Source: Patescibacteria group bacterium UBA3291
Lineage (GTDB): Bacteria > Patescibacteriota > Gracilibacteria > Absconditabacterales > Absconditicoccaceae
Assembly (NCBI GenBank): GCA_002361595.1
Contig: DETJ01000009.1
Span: 62,001 to 126,000 of the forward strand
Reading direction: 5' to 3'
Length of the DNA: 64,000 nucleotides
A model generated the notes under the pieces. The model saw nothing but the letters and a program-made list of their open reading frames with translations, searched no databases and had not been told where the DNA came from. Shown piece after piece: positions 1 through 10,557 of the stretch. The position numbers and the translations under genes are program-made. How positions within the stretch are numbered: the first letter of the stretch is position 1; every line of letters begins with the position of its first letter.

Positions 1-1156
1 TCAGTCTTCTTTATATCTACCATCTCCAATATATTTTTCTAATCCTATAAGATGCACTCTAAGATGATGTTATTCATCTCGATATTATAGAAATGAAAAT
101 ACATTAGTTCACAAGTTTAATCTATGAAAATCTGTAGAATATCAAGATTCTACTATTATTCCAGGTACTCCATTAAATCAATATTCAATGGATGAAGATG
201 ATGACTGAAACTTCAGAATTCTGACTACTACTTGGTACGATCAAAATGCTACTCATCTATCCATTCTTGATAAAAATCTGAAATTAAAATGAAGTCTCTT
301 GAATATAGAACCAGGAGAGAATTTCAAATCTTCACGCTATATCTGAGATAAGTTGTATTTGGTTACATATCAGAGCATCGATCCTCTATTCGTAGTAGAT
401 ATGGAAGATGTAAGCAATCCTAAAATCATTTGAGAATTAAAAATTCCTGGATATTCTACATATTTACATCCATATTCTGATGCTAAAAATGGAGTTCAAT
501 ATTTAATCTGATTAGGATATTGAACTACCGATAATGGTTACGGTGGACTAAAACAAGATAATATAAAAGTTGATTTATACAAAATCGATTACAAAGGCCA
601 TGAAACAGCTGAAACTAAATGTAGCTCATTAATTACAAAGAATGTAAACGGAGATTTGACTGATTCATGTACAAAAGCCACCGACGGTAAAAAATGCAAT
701 GAAGAGCAAAGATTATATGAAGATTGCCTTACCAAAGTAAATCCTGAGAATATCGCTGTCTCAGTAATTGCCTCTTACCAATTTGAAGCAGATTCTAGTC
801 AATCTCCTGCTCTATACAATCCAAGAGTATTTGTATGGAGATCTAACAAACAAGAGTTAATTCTTCCTATGGCAATTAGAACATTACTTCAGCAATGAAC
901 TAGAGATAATAATCGGGATTACAAATATGATGAATTCGTTGGATTAAAATGATTGTCCATCAAAACATCTACAGCATTAATTAAAGAATTCTTATCTCAA
1001 AACTTTGCTGACAACTCTAAATGAAAATCATATTACTATCGAGATTTTGATGACGCAAGAGTTGGATATATCAACGATGTTTACTATTTCTTGAATAAAT
1101 GATTCGCTGCATTCCTAACTAAAGATGGTAAAATTGTAAACTTATGAAGCATGTAG
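1..1156 (+). CDS. Secreted beta-propeller domain protein (PF09826-like), 5' end outside window
   Basis: The reading frame is open from base 2 to a TAG at 1154-1156 when TGA is Gly. It encodes about 384 C-terminal residues. The stretch YQSIDPLFVVDMEDVSNPKI followed by GELKIPGYSTYLHPYSD is the blade signature of the C-terminal beta-propeller family PF09826, found in secreted archaeal and bacterial proteins of unknown function. The signal peptide, if any, lies upstream of the window. A hairpin terminator follows. Family assignment is by motif recall; the biochemical role is unknown. Confidence 0.75.
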
Positions 1157-1174
1157 AAACAAATCAAATATTAA

Positions 1175-1210
1175 AAAAGCTGATTCATTAATTCGAGTCA
1201 GCTTTTCCTT
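1175..1210 (+). terminator. Rho-independent terminator after the propeller gene
   Basis: An AAAAGCTGA(T/C)T stem pairs with AGTCAGCTTTT across a 10-nt loop, followed by a T-rich tract. It separates the propeller gene from ssb. Confidence 0.75.
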
Positions 1211-1312
1211 TTATATTTATTTTTTCAAAAAAAGATTTGATTTTTTATTTAATATTAGTACATACAAAAATGAAGCCATAATAATGGCGTTTTATATTCT
1301 GATTTCTTATAA

Positions 1313-1726
1313 ATGGGAATGGATTTGAACAAGGTTATGCTTATCTGAAGAGCAACTAATAACCTACAAGTTAAGACAATTGAAACAACATGAACTCCTG
1401 TTGTAAATTTTACTGTAGCAACTAATAGAAGGTACACTAATAAAGAGTGAAACACTATGGAAGACGCTGAATACCACAGATGTGTTGCATACTGAAAGGG
1501 TGCTGAAGTTTTAGGTAAATACCTAGTAAAAGGTAAAAGAATTTACGTAGAAGGTAGACTTAGAACTAGAAAATGGCAAGATAGCGAAGGTGCAGATAAA
1601 TTTTCTACAGAAATTATAGTAGATAGTTTCATTTTCTTAGACTCAAAATGAGAATGAGGAGAAGATGAAAGTTTCGGTGTAGAAGGTTGAGAACCAGCTC
1701 CAATCGATGAAGAAATGCCTTTCTAG
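1313..1726 (+). CDS. ssb: Single-stranded DNA-binding protein
   Basis: Encodes 137 residues with the OB-fold order of bacterial [20 protein letters not shown] near the start, then [49 protein letters not shown]. It ends in the acidic tail DEEMPF, close to the usual SSB C-terminal peptide (D-D-D-I-P-F type) that recruits repair and replication partners. It coats ssDNA during replication and recombination. Several conserved Gly (LIGRA, AYGKG) are TGA. The start may be 1313 or the second ATG at 1319. It is flanked by terminators on both sides, so it looks monocistronic. Confidence 0.95.
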
Positions 1727-1770
1727 TTATACAAAATATAATAATAAACATTAAAAAATAATCTAATTAT

Positions 1771-1808
1771 AAGGACTTTTTTTAGCACTAAAAAAGTCCT
1801 TTTTTTAT
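1771..1808 (+). terminator. Strong terminator after ssb
   Basis: AAGGACTTTTTT pairs with AAAAAAGTCCTT around a short loop, followed by a T run. Perfect 12-bp arms. Confidence 0.85.
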
Positions 1809-1886
1809 AAAGAATATTCTAATTATCATTGAAAATAAATTGTGTTTATTTACAATTATTCGTTGTTTTTATACTTAATAATATTT

Positions 1887-2582
1887 ATGCAATACCCTAA
1901 ACATATAGCATTAATTCCTGATTGAAATAGGACATGGGCAAAAGAGTTATGAAAAACCAGTTTAGAATGACACCTAGAATGATTTCAGAGATGTATTGAA
2001 TTAGCTATCCATATTTTTGAAAACACAACAATTGACGTATTTACATTACGATGACTAAGCACAGAAAACTTAAAAAACAGAACCAAAATAGAATTAAATT
2101 ATCTTTTTGACTTATACAAAAGAATTACCGAGAATTTATACGATATGATGCGTAAAAACCATGTTAATTTTCATTTTGCTGGAGATAAAACTCAATTACC
2201 TAAGCATTTAGTTGATTTTATTAATGAAAAGGAATCTGAATTTGTGTTTCCTGACAGCTCTAAGACTTTCGTATTAGCAGTAAATTACGGATGACAGGAT
2301 GAGATATTGAGAGCAATAAAGAAATTAGCGGATTCATGAGAAGAAATATGTAAAGAAAATCTGGAAAAATATATGGATTTTGGATGACTACCAACCGTTG
2401 ATTTAGTTATCAGGACTAAGCAAAAATTAGCAAAAAGGCTATCTTGATTCATGCTTCGATGGATAGGATATGCTCAATTATATTTCACAGATTTATATTG
2501 TCCACAGTTTACGGTGGATGAATTTAATAAAGCTATTGAACGACGAAATAGTAGTTTAGATAGCCAAAATTTTTGAAAATAA
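1887..2582 (+). CDS. uppS: Undecaprenyl diphosphate synthase (isoprenyl transferase)
   Basis: Encodes 231 residues. The N-terminus HIALIPDGNRTWAKE is the conserved UPP synthase motif; Asp12 is the Mg/diphosphate-binding Asp. FTLRGLSTENLKNR and LAVNYGGQDEI follow, then near the C-terminus DLVIRTKQK and LYFTDLYCPQF, which match the family motifs RTSGE-like and F-x-D-x-x-W-P-like in degraded form (the usual SGG(E)xRxSNF is weakened here). The enzyme makes the C55 lipid carrier for peptidoglycan and other glycans at the membrane. The end faces the lysozyme gene on the opposite strand with a 5-nt gap. Typical family length is about 240-250. Confidence 0.9.
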
Positions 2583-2587
2583 TTTTT

Positions 2588-3805
2588 TTATGCATAGTGT
2601 CTATCTTGATAATATCTTCTTTGATATGCCGACATTGGTTCTTTGTTTCATTTGAACCAATTAGCTTCAAAATCTCTGCGTATAACGAGTCAAGGCATAG
2701 CTTTTCAATTTCATGCCGCAGTCGTAGCAAATTTAGACATAAAATTAAATATTACATCTTTATCATCCCAATGTGATAACACAAATTCCTTTAGCCTTTT
2801 TACAGACTTTTCAGTTCATCATGAAGCTGACACCAAAGCATCTAGCATATCCTGAGTGTATTCATATCACCTACTTTTTAATAAATCACTCCATTCTTTT
2901 GCTCTTTTATTATAATATGCTCTAGCATTTTTTTCTGCCCAATCTTTGTCTACATGTTCACCTTCTTTAAAAGAAACTGGATTCTTCAATAAATTTCCAT
3001 TTTCATCTATATGTTTATATACCATACCATACGGTCAAGTAACAAAATTTTCTCAAAATTTCTTACCATGAGTTTTAGCAACAAAATCTTGATCCCCTTC
3101 CATATATAACAATTGTCTAAACATAGCTTCAGATATTTCAACTCATCATCCCTGAATTATTTCAGTCTTAGATTCTTTTTTTCATGATAATTTACTTATA
3201 CCATAAACTCATCATCAAACAGCTGTAGTAATTCAAGCCCATTTTAAAAGATTTCCCCATCCTGTTTTTCGAAAGGATTCTCCCTCATTTGACTCTTTTT
3301 CATTCTGCTCCTGTTCTTTTTCATCATCTCAAAATGCCCACTTACACAATTTCTCTACTCATTTATATATAGCGTATCATGTCAATCATACTCACGCTAC
3401 ACGAAGAATATTTTTTCATGGTTCTTCTCTCCGTTTTTCTCAACTGGTCACATTATCCCGTTGCTCTCACAACCAATCTCCAACTTTTCAGAAAAATCAC
3501 TTTTCAGTTTCTACACTTTCTTTTTCCGTAGAATTTAAAATAGATGTATAAAGGTTCATAATCTCACTAAAACTATTTAATAATGTTTCTGCTTCTTCCC
3601 TTTTCTTCTTTGATTCATCATCTGTTTTAGTTTCTAATGAATGAATTTCATCTTGAATTTTTTGCTTTGTAGTTTCTGCTTTAACCTTTAAAGTTTCAGC
3701 CTTTTTTTTCTTTTCAACTTCAGAAAGAGAGACATTATTTTTTAATTCATTTAATGAATTTTTAATATTATTTACCTCCTTTCTTAAATTTTCAATATTT
3801 ACCAT
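2588..3805 (-). CDS. Coiled-coil protein with C-terminal GH24-like (phage-type) lysozyme domain
   Basis: Encodes 405 residues. Residues 1-105 are a highly charged coiled coil (KEVNNIKNSLNELKNN, KKKREEAETLL). Two Gly/Ala-rich hydrophobic segments (near 140-155 and 205-220) could be membrane-associated. From about residue 230 the pattern fits phage lysozyme: MEGDQDF with candidate catalytic Glu236, VTGPYGMVYKH resembling the T-x-G-x-G-H element, and MPGLVIRRDFEANWF resembling the closing GL-x-x-RR-x-x-E-x-x-x-F helix. It probably cleaves peptidoglycan. It is the last gene of a leftward block after SufS. No classical signal peptide is visible. The domain call is from motif order only. Confidence 0.65.
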
Positions 3806-3866
3806 TAAAATATTTTAAGAAATATGAATAGCTAATTATATCCACAAATCTAAAAAATGCAAAAAA

Positions 3867-4295
3867 TTACTCTTTTTTTATTGTCGTACAAAGTTCTGAA
3901 ATTCTCCACATTTTTTCTAAATATCAACAAATTAAATTAATCTGATCTGCTATTCATTGCTCTACTGTTTCTAAATATTCAGCTTTCAATGTTTGAAAAA
4001 CTTCCAATAAGCTATTGTAATCTAAATTTACTATATTATCCACCAAATCCTTTAAATCTCAATCGATTATTTCATTTCATCATAAAGTTAAATGAATTTC
4101 CTTGCATAATTCTCAGCATTTATTTCATCGAGATTTTAATAAATTCCTTCATTTTTCTCAGTCTTTTTCTGCATCGATATAAAATTTATCACTAAATAAC
4201 CTAAAAATCTCACCCTGACAAGGCAAAAGTTTTTGTTCACAGAGTTCATTCCGATCTCTTCAATATCATTCAATGAAATTCTTATGCACAGACAT
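3867..4295 (-). CDS. Cys-rich hypothetical protein overlapping sufS
   Basis: Encodes 142 residues; not recognised. Its ATG overlaps the sufS stop codon by one base (TAATG), which implies translational coupling. It has six cysteines (19, 26, 60, 64, 123, 136), including C-x3-C, and is otherwise helical and acidic/basic mixed. SufS enzymes normally need a sulfur acceptor (SufE or SufU); this protein matches neither family by eye, but gene order makes it a candidate partner. That role is inference. Confidence 0.7.
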
Positions 4296-5521
4296 TAACC
4301 AATAATCTCGTCTAAAACTTCAAAGAATTTTTCGATATCTTTTTCTGTGTTGTATAGATATGTACTAACTCTAGCACTTCATCAAATATTTAAAGATTTG
4401 TGCAATGGATATGCACAATGTCATCACGTACGTATACATATATTATGTTTAGCAAAAACATCTCATATCTTATTAAAGTTTTTTTCAACATTTACAGTAA
4501 ATGAAAACGTTCAAATACGATTATCAGGATTCAAACTTCATACTAAATTTATTTGTTCCTTCCTTTTACTGAATCATTCACACAAAATTTTAATCAACTT
4601 ATTTTCATGTTCCCTTATTTTTTCCATTCATCAGATTTTTTCAATTGTTTCTAAAGCTTTTAAAAGACTAACAGCTCCAACTATATTTGGAGTTCAAGCT
4701 TCTCGTTTATCTACACTATTTTGCAATGAAAAATTATCAATGCTAACATCTTTTACAGTTCATCATCATAGAATTAATGGATCTAATTCTTTTACCCAAT
4801 GATATTTTAAGTAAAGCATTCATAATCACGTTTGAGCCATCATTTTATGCCCTGTCATAATCAAAGCATCACACTGGATTTGCTCAATATCGACTGGCAT
4901 GTGTGGAACCGACTGAGAACCATCCACCATAAAGAAAACTTTATCTCATATTTTTTCTCTAATTTTTTCTATTTCCATTATCTGTCATGTAACATTTGAT
5001 ACGTGAGATAATGATACAATTTTAACTTTTTTATTGAACTTTTTATCAAAGTCTTTCCAATCGATTTGAAAATCTTCAGTCTCTTTAATAAATTCAATTT
5101 TAAATCAGAATATCTTTGATAATGTTTGCCATGGTAGAATATTTGAATGATGCTCCCGAATTCACAATAAAATCTTATCTCATTTTCATAGTTTTCAACT
5201 ATTTACCAAAGCTTGCGCAAGTAAATTTATACAATATGTGGAATTGTGTGAATAAATAATTTCACTAGGTTTACAGTTAATCAACTCTGCAAGTTTACAC
5301 TTTGATTGGTAATACAACTCTTCAGATTTCTCAGACAATGCATACAATCCACGATGGATATTAGCATAATCATTTTTTAAAAAATCTGAAACTCAATCTA
5401 TTACGGCCTTAGGTTTCTGTGTTGAGGCTGCATTATCTAGATAAACTAATTCCGGATGCTTATCAAAAACTGGGAACAGTTTTTTCCACTTATCTTTATT
5501 CCTTCAAATTATACTTATCAT
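4295..5521 (-). CDS. sufS: Cysteine desulfurase, SufS type
   Basis: Encodes 408 residues, the normal length for SufS. VYLDNAASTQKP near residue 25 and YANIHRGLYALSE are the group II desulfurase N-terminal motifs. IMTGHKMMAQTGLGMLY holds the PLP Lys. CIRTGGHCAYP holds the persulfide Cys of the R-x-G-x-H-C-A motif. It releases sulfur from cysteine for Fe-S cluster assembly. It starts 2 nt after the stop of the SLH gene and overlaps the following Cys-rich gene. No sufB/C/D is in the window. Confidence 0.93.
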
Positions 5522-5523
5522 TA

Positions 5524-7593
5524 TTATTTTTGAGTTAAGTTATAGTATGTAGTAGTATTAGAATCTTTTGTAAGATAGTATGCATCTTTATTTATACGGA
5601 TAGTTCACTCAACTAAAGCTCAATTTGTAAGTATGAATGAAATACTTCCAATAGAATCTCCGCTTTCTATACTATATAATGTTCCATATCGGACGAAACT
5701 ATTTGCTCATACGTTATAAGAATCAGTATTTACTTTTTTAATCCTATATCTTTCTCATAAAATTTCTACATATCCATCAGTAAATGCTGAGTTATTCAAA
5801 GCTAAAATATCTACGTAAACTTTAGCTGTAACTTTTCATTCTTCACTAGTTTCTTGAGTTTCATCCAAAGTTTTTACTATCTCGTCAGAAAGTTGGCTAG
5901 AATTCAAATTATTATACATAGTTAACCTAACCTTTAATCTGTATAAGTATGTTGCCACTTCATACCTAGCAATTTCTGACGTAAATGTCACAGTATCTTG
6001 TGCAGAGATTAATCAAATTTCAATTGCTCTCTTGTAATAAGGAAGCCATCGCGGATTAGTATTTTCTTCCAAAGTCTTTCCATCAAATAGTCTAATCAAC
6101 ATTGATACAAATTCAGCCTTCGTAACTACTTGATTTGGAGAAAATTTATCTCCCGCTCATGCCATAATTCAGTACTGACACACTCTAGTAATTGCATCCT
6201 TAAATTCTGAATCTACTGACACATCAATAAATTCACATGTTCAGAAATTTCTGATTTCTGTCATATTTGTAGCTATTGCAAATTTATCCAACATCTTAGC
6301 TACCTGCGCACGAGTAATTGTATTATAAGGCATAAATGATTCAGTTGTATTATATGAAGTCATTCACATATCATACATCCAATTTATAGCTTCTACAAAT
6401 TCAGGAGAGTCTGTTAATGTCTCATTTCCTGCAATAATTTCAAGACTTACATTACTTCATGTATTTACACTTCCGCTAGCAACTGTAATTCAATTTGAAT
6501 CAGGATTTGTATTATCAACTGTTGGTTCTGCAATATTTTCTCCACTACCGACAGATTCTCATCGCTGAGCTTTTAACTCTTCTAACTGCTTCTGATAAGA
6601 ATCTATATCTCAAATCAGATTATCTAAACGAAGCAAATATAATTTATAAGCTTCTTCATCCAAAATCATATTCTTAAATCTGAATATAAGCAATGAAGCT
6701 TCTCGTCTAGAAACTGGCTGATCAAATTTAGATAAATTAGTTTCATTTGTCATTCACAAAGCTAATGCTTTCACATAGTACTCAATCCACCAAGGTTGAC
6801 CAGATTCACCTGATACTTTTCATTCAAATATTCTCATCAGTACTGCTAAAAGTTGTCCTTTAGTCAAATTATCACGAGGCATATACTGCTGAGTTTTATC
6901 ATTTCATTTAAATATTCACCATCTACAAACATTATAAATATGTTCTGCCAATGTAGGATTAAATAAATTTGTATCTACAAAATTACAGTTAAATCATTTA
7001 TCTTCTTTAGAAAATCACAAAACATTATAAAGTTGACCTACTATCTTTGCTGCCTCCTCTCTAGTTAAGCTATCATACGGACGAAAATCTTCAGAAGTAT
7101 TATACATTGTCAATCAATTCATATACATCCAATACAATGCTTTATCAAATTCATCTCATGATAATAATTCAACTTCTACATTCTCTCAGAATACACGAAC
7201 AGAATCTGTCTCAATTTCAGCTCATGTTAAAGCTACTGTTCATGTACCAATTTCAACTCATGTTCAGGCCACTGCTCAAGTATTAACTTCTCAGGTCAGT
7301 ATAGCATCTCACGTTCATAATACATCTCAACTACCAATCTCACTTCAAGTATTATTTTGTGGATCATTTGGAGATGTTACAGAAATAGTTAATGAAGATC
7401 ATGAATTTATTTCTCCAGATCAAGAAAAATATTTATCAGCGTTTTCTAACGTTATCTGAGTATCTCATGACATAAGATAAACTTCATTATTATTTGCATC
7501 TACTTGCAAATCATATTCTGCCAACGATAAATTCCATACCAACAAAAAACCGGATACTACGGCTACTATAAGGAAAATCGAATATTTTTTCAT
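5524..7593 (-). CDS. SLH-domain surface protein
   Basis: Encodes 689 residues. The N-terminus MKKYSIFLIVAVVSGFLLVW ending in SLA is a signal peptide. A low-complexity Gly/Thr linker (repeats like GTG, TGAEIETG; Gly mostly TGA) spans about 70-130. Several S-layer homology repeats follow, with the typical F-D-K/ALYWMYMNGL, YDSLTREEAAKIVG, YMPRDNLTKGQLLAVLMRI and QPVSRREASLLIFRF segments. The C-terminal part is beta-rich. SLH domains bind cell-wall polymers, so this is an exported wall-anchored protein. It opens a leftward block that runs into sufS with a 2-nt gap. Confidence 0.85.
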
Positions 7594-7799
7594 GAATCTT
7601 TGAAAAAATAAATAAAATCAATAATTTATAATTGTATACTAGGAATATTAGTCAAATTTTCAAAAGATTTTCTGACTTATATAATGTACATTCATACATA
7701 TAATCAAAATAAATATTTACATTTTAATATAACATTGTATTGTAATTTTATAGAAGAAAAATAATATTAAGATAAATTAAACAAAAAAACAACAAAAAT

Positions 7800-8429
7800 A
7801 TGATGAAAGACAATTTTTTTTCTGGATTAAGAACAATACTTCCTCTTGTATTGTTCGTTATCATTCTTGGCTGGGTATTCGGGACTTTATTCGACTGGAT
7901 TGAAAATATAGAACTTCTCTTTCCAGAAAGATTGTTTGTGGTGATCGGATTACCTGATGTAATGATTAAGTTGATCGGCCTATTTTTATTCTGTGTTGTT
8001 GTTTGGGTTATCGGAATTATATCCAAACAACCACGCATGAGCAAAAAATTCAAAAGCTGGCTAGATCCAGTAATCACTAGGATTCCACTTTTGAGCCATC
8101 TATACTCAATTACCAATCAGGTAGCTAGTACGTTACGGGATACAGACTCATTTCAGAAAGTTGTCCTAGTAAAGACCACCCACAATGCATATGAAGTGGG
8201 ATTTATTACTGGAGAAAATCCTCAAGGATTCTGTGAGCCTTTGAATGAATCTGAATTGATATCGGTTGTACTACCATTTTCACCGTTAACTAGTTATCGA
8301 ATCCTTCTTGTTAAGCCAAATGACGTAGTTGAAACGAAAGTGCCTGTCTCTGTGGCTTTATCCTATATTATTTCTATGGGAGCGGCTGGAGCAACAAATC
8401 AAATTGTAAAGGAGTCTCAGTCGTATTAA
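7800..8429 (+). CDS. DUF502 family membrane protein, copy A (UGA-free)
   Basis: Encodes 209 residues. Two N-terminal membrane segments (TILPLVLFVIILGWVFGTLF and LIGLFLFCVVVWVIGII) precede a conserved region with LDPVITRIPLLSHLYSITNQ and the closing YIISMGAAGAT, as in DUF502 (PF04367). Function unknown; the family is membrane-located. All 11 Gly codons are GGN, unlike the adjacent paralogue, and one counted 60-nt stretch is 38% G+C against 23% in copy B. This suggests recent transfer from a standard-code bacterium or strong codon selection. It has its own terminator overlapping its stop. Confidence 0.85.
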   Translation: MMKDNFFSGLRTILPLVLFVIILGWVFGTLFDWIENIELLFPERLFVVIGLPDVMIKLIGLFLFCVVVWVIGIISKQPRMSKKFKSWLDPVITRIPLLSHLYSITNQVASTLRDTDSFQKVVLVKTTHNAYEVGFITGENPQGFCEPLNESELISVVLPFSPLTSYRILLVKPNDVVETKVPVSVALSYIISMGAAGATNQIVKESQSY

Positions 8430-8442
8430 CTGAGACTTTTTT
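8413..8442 (+). terminator. Terminator overlapping the stop of DUF502 copy A
   Basis: GTCTCAGT pairs with ACTGAGAC around CGTATTA; the TAA stop lies in the loop, followed by a T tract. Confidence 0.85.
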
Positions 8443-8539
8443 AATTCATAGAATTTTAAATGTGTTGTTTTTTCTTCCCAGAAGAATATAATAAAATCAG
8501 TTATATACATAAGTTTTTTGATTTTATAATAAAACTCAT

Positions 8540-9214
8540 ATGAAGAAAAAATCTCTAATGGAAGATAATAAGAAAATTAAAAGTAATTTTCTGACATGAC
8601 TATTAGCTATTTTACCAACAGTTGTATTTTTTGTAATTTTATGACGGCTACTTTCACTTATCTTGAGATGGGTTTGAAAAATTGTTGAATTATTCCCTGA
8701 AACCATCACCGACAAATTATGATTACCAGAAATTATAGTACATTTCCTAGGATTCATCGTTTTATGTGGAATAATCCGACTATTATGATTTATTATGAAT
8801 CAATGACATGTTTGAGAAAAAGTATGAGCTGTTTTATGACCATTAATTGATAAAGTGCCATTATTGAGTTCATTAACTAAAATTACGAACCAAGCCGCGA
8901 GTACATTAAAAAATACAAATTCATTCAAAAAGGTGATACTAACTAGATTCCCTATGGAAAAGGCATGGTCAGTATGATTTTTAACCGGAGAAGATTTAGA
9001 AGTATTTGAAAATGCCTCAGGAGAAATGCATTTAGTTTCAGTATTTATACCGACCACTCCAAATCCTACTAATGGCTATCTAGTATTAATGAATCCTAGA
9101 GACTTTATTGAAACCGAAGTTCCTGTTTCTATGGCAATATCATTTATCATTTCAATGGGGACAGCAGGAGCTACATCAAAAATCATGAAAAATATTAAAA
9201 AATCAGAATTTTAA
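8540..9214 (+). CDS. DUF502 family membrane protein, copy B
   Basis: Encodes 224 residues, paralogous to the preceding gene: LLAILPTVVFFVILWRL-type first membrane helix (with a TGA Gly inside), FLGFIVLCGIIRLLGFI second helix, then GPLIDKVPLLSSLTKITNQ and FIISMGTAGAT. About 11 of 18 Gly codons are TGA, the native pattern. The promoter-side gap to copy A is about 110 nt. It probably forms a unit with truB, which starts 17 nt after its stop. Function unknown. Confidence 0.85.
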
Positions 9215-9231
9215 TCTTTGATTATATTTCT

Positions 9232-9918
9232 ATGTTGATAATCGTAGATAAACCAAAATGAATAAGTAGTTTTGATGTAATTCGTGTGTTAAAAAGAGAA
9301 TTGTGAGAGAAAAAAATCTGACACAGTTGAACGTTGGATCCATTAGCGACATGATTGATGTTGATATGAACAGGTGAAGATACCAAAAAATTAAATGATT
9401 TAATCTGACTAGATAAGTCTTATGAAACTGTAATTGATTTCTCCAAAAAATCAGATACACGAGATATGTGATATCGAGATTATTATGAAGAAATTGATGT
9501 AAAATGAAAAGGAATTCCACTTGAAGATATTAAGTCAAAATTAGATTTGCTTATTCCAGAACATGAGTTACCACTTACGCCGTTTAGTGCAAAGAAAAAA
9601 GATGGAAAGAAATTATACGATTTAGCTAGAAAATGAGAACAAATAATTGAAAATAAGTTAATGAAAACATATTGATATGAAGTTTTGGATTATAATTTCC
9701 CAGAATTAAAATTAAGATTAGATGTTGGTTCATGAACTTACATTAGATCAATTTGACATTGGATTTGAGAACAGCTTTGACTTGGATGAATTCTTGTAAT
9801 GCTTAGAAGAATTAGAGTGGGAGAGTTTGAATTATCAAAAATTGATTTGGATAAGGAATGAACATTTTTCAGAAAGGAGTGAGATGATATAAGCTTTAAA
9901 TATTGAATTATTTGATAA
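9232..9918 (+). CDS. truB: tRNA pseudouridine(55) synthase TruB
   Basis: Encodes 228 residues. VDKPKGISSFDVIRVLKRE at the N-terminus and GHSGTLDPLATGLM with catalytic Asp36 are diagnostic. TPFSAKKKDGKKLYDLARKG and VGSGTYIRSIGHWIGEQL complete the TruB order. It isomerises U55 in the T-loop of tRNAs. It is shorter than typical TruB (about 300), lacking most of the C-terminal PUA region, as in many compact genomes. The next gene starts 28 nt downstream. Confidence 0.93.
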
Positions 9919-9946
9919 TCAGGTTTTTATTAGTTTGAAAATAAAA

Positions 9947-10552
9947 ATGCAACAAGTGTTGTTTATTTGATGATGAAATGCTTATCCTAGTCGTGAAGCT
10001 TTTCAAGAAGAGTTAAAGAAACGAGATTATGATCCATTTGAAATAAAGAAAAAATGGAAAAATAGTTTACAAAAAGAGTTGTGAGAAGATTATCAAGTTG
10101 CTCTTTTGGATATGCCAAATAAAAATATTGCGTTGTATAAAGAATGGAAAATTCAGTTCGAGAAAATATTTGAGTTTTTGGATGGTGATCAGATCATTAT
10201 TGCTCATTCACTTTGAACAATATTTATTCTGAAATATTTAACTGAAAACTGATTTCCAAAAAAGATTAAACAATTGCATTTAGTGTCAGCGTTAATTGAT
10301 GGTCAAAATTTACCTCCAGAGGAATCATATATTTGAGATTTTGCTTTTGATATCCAAAAAATTCCAGAAATAGAAAAAATCTGTGATAAAATATTTTTGT
10401 ATCATTCAAAAGATGATTTTTGTGTCCCATTTTCTCAGTGAGAAAGGTTGTATGAAATTTTACCTAATGCAAAATTTGAAGTTTTTGAAGATAGATGACA
10501 TATGAATATGGAAGAATTTTCTGAATTGATTCAGAATGTTAAAACTAATTAA
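9947..10552 (+). CDS. RBBP9/YdeN-type serine hydrolase
   Basis: Encodes 201 residues. The alpha/beta hydrolase order is visible: VLFIGGGNAYPS, the nucleophile elbow IIAHSLGTIF, the acid region YHSKDDFCVPFSQG and the His in FEDRGHMNMEEF. Length and layout fit the small RBBP9/YdeN family, whose substrates are poorly known. It sits between truB and a convergent MFS gene whose stop is 5 nt away. Confidence 0.8.
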
Positions 10553-10557
10553 TAAAT

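Noticed and set aside
2533..2730. 65-codon minus-strand frame at the uppS end
   Set aside because: It would overlap both uppS and the lysozyme gene; the lysozyme frame covers the region continuously in another phase.
4347..4802. 151-codon plus-strand frame
   Set aside because: It is antisense to sufS, whose motifs are clear; the frame is a shadow.
7660..7690. Promoter between the SLH gene and DUF502 copy A
   Set aside because: A TATAAT is present at 7680-7685 but no acceptable -35 box at 16-18 nt; too weak to list as a feature.
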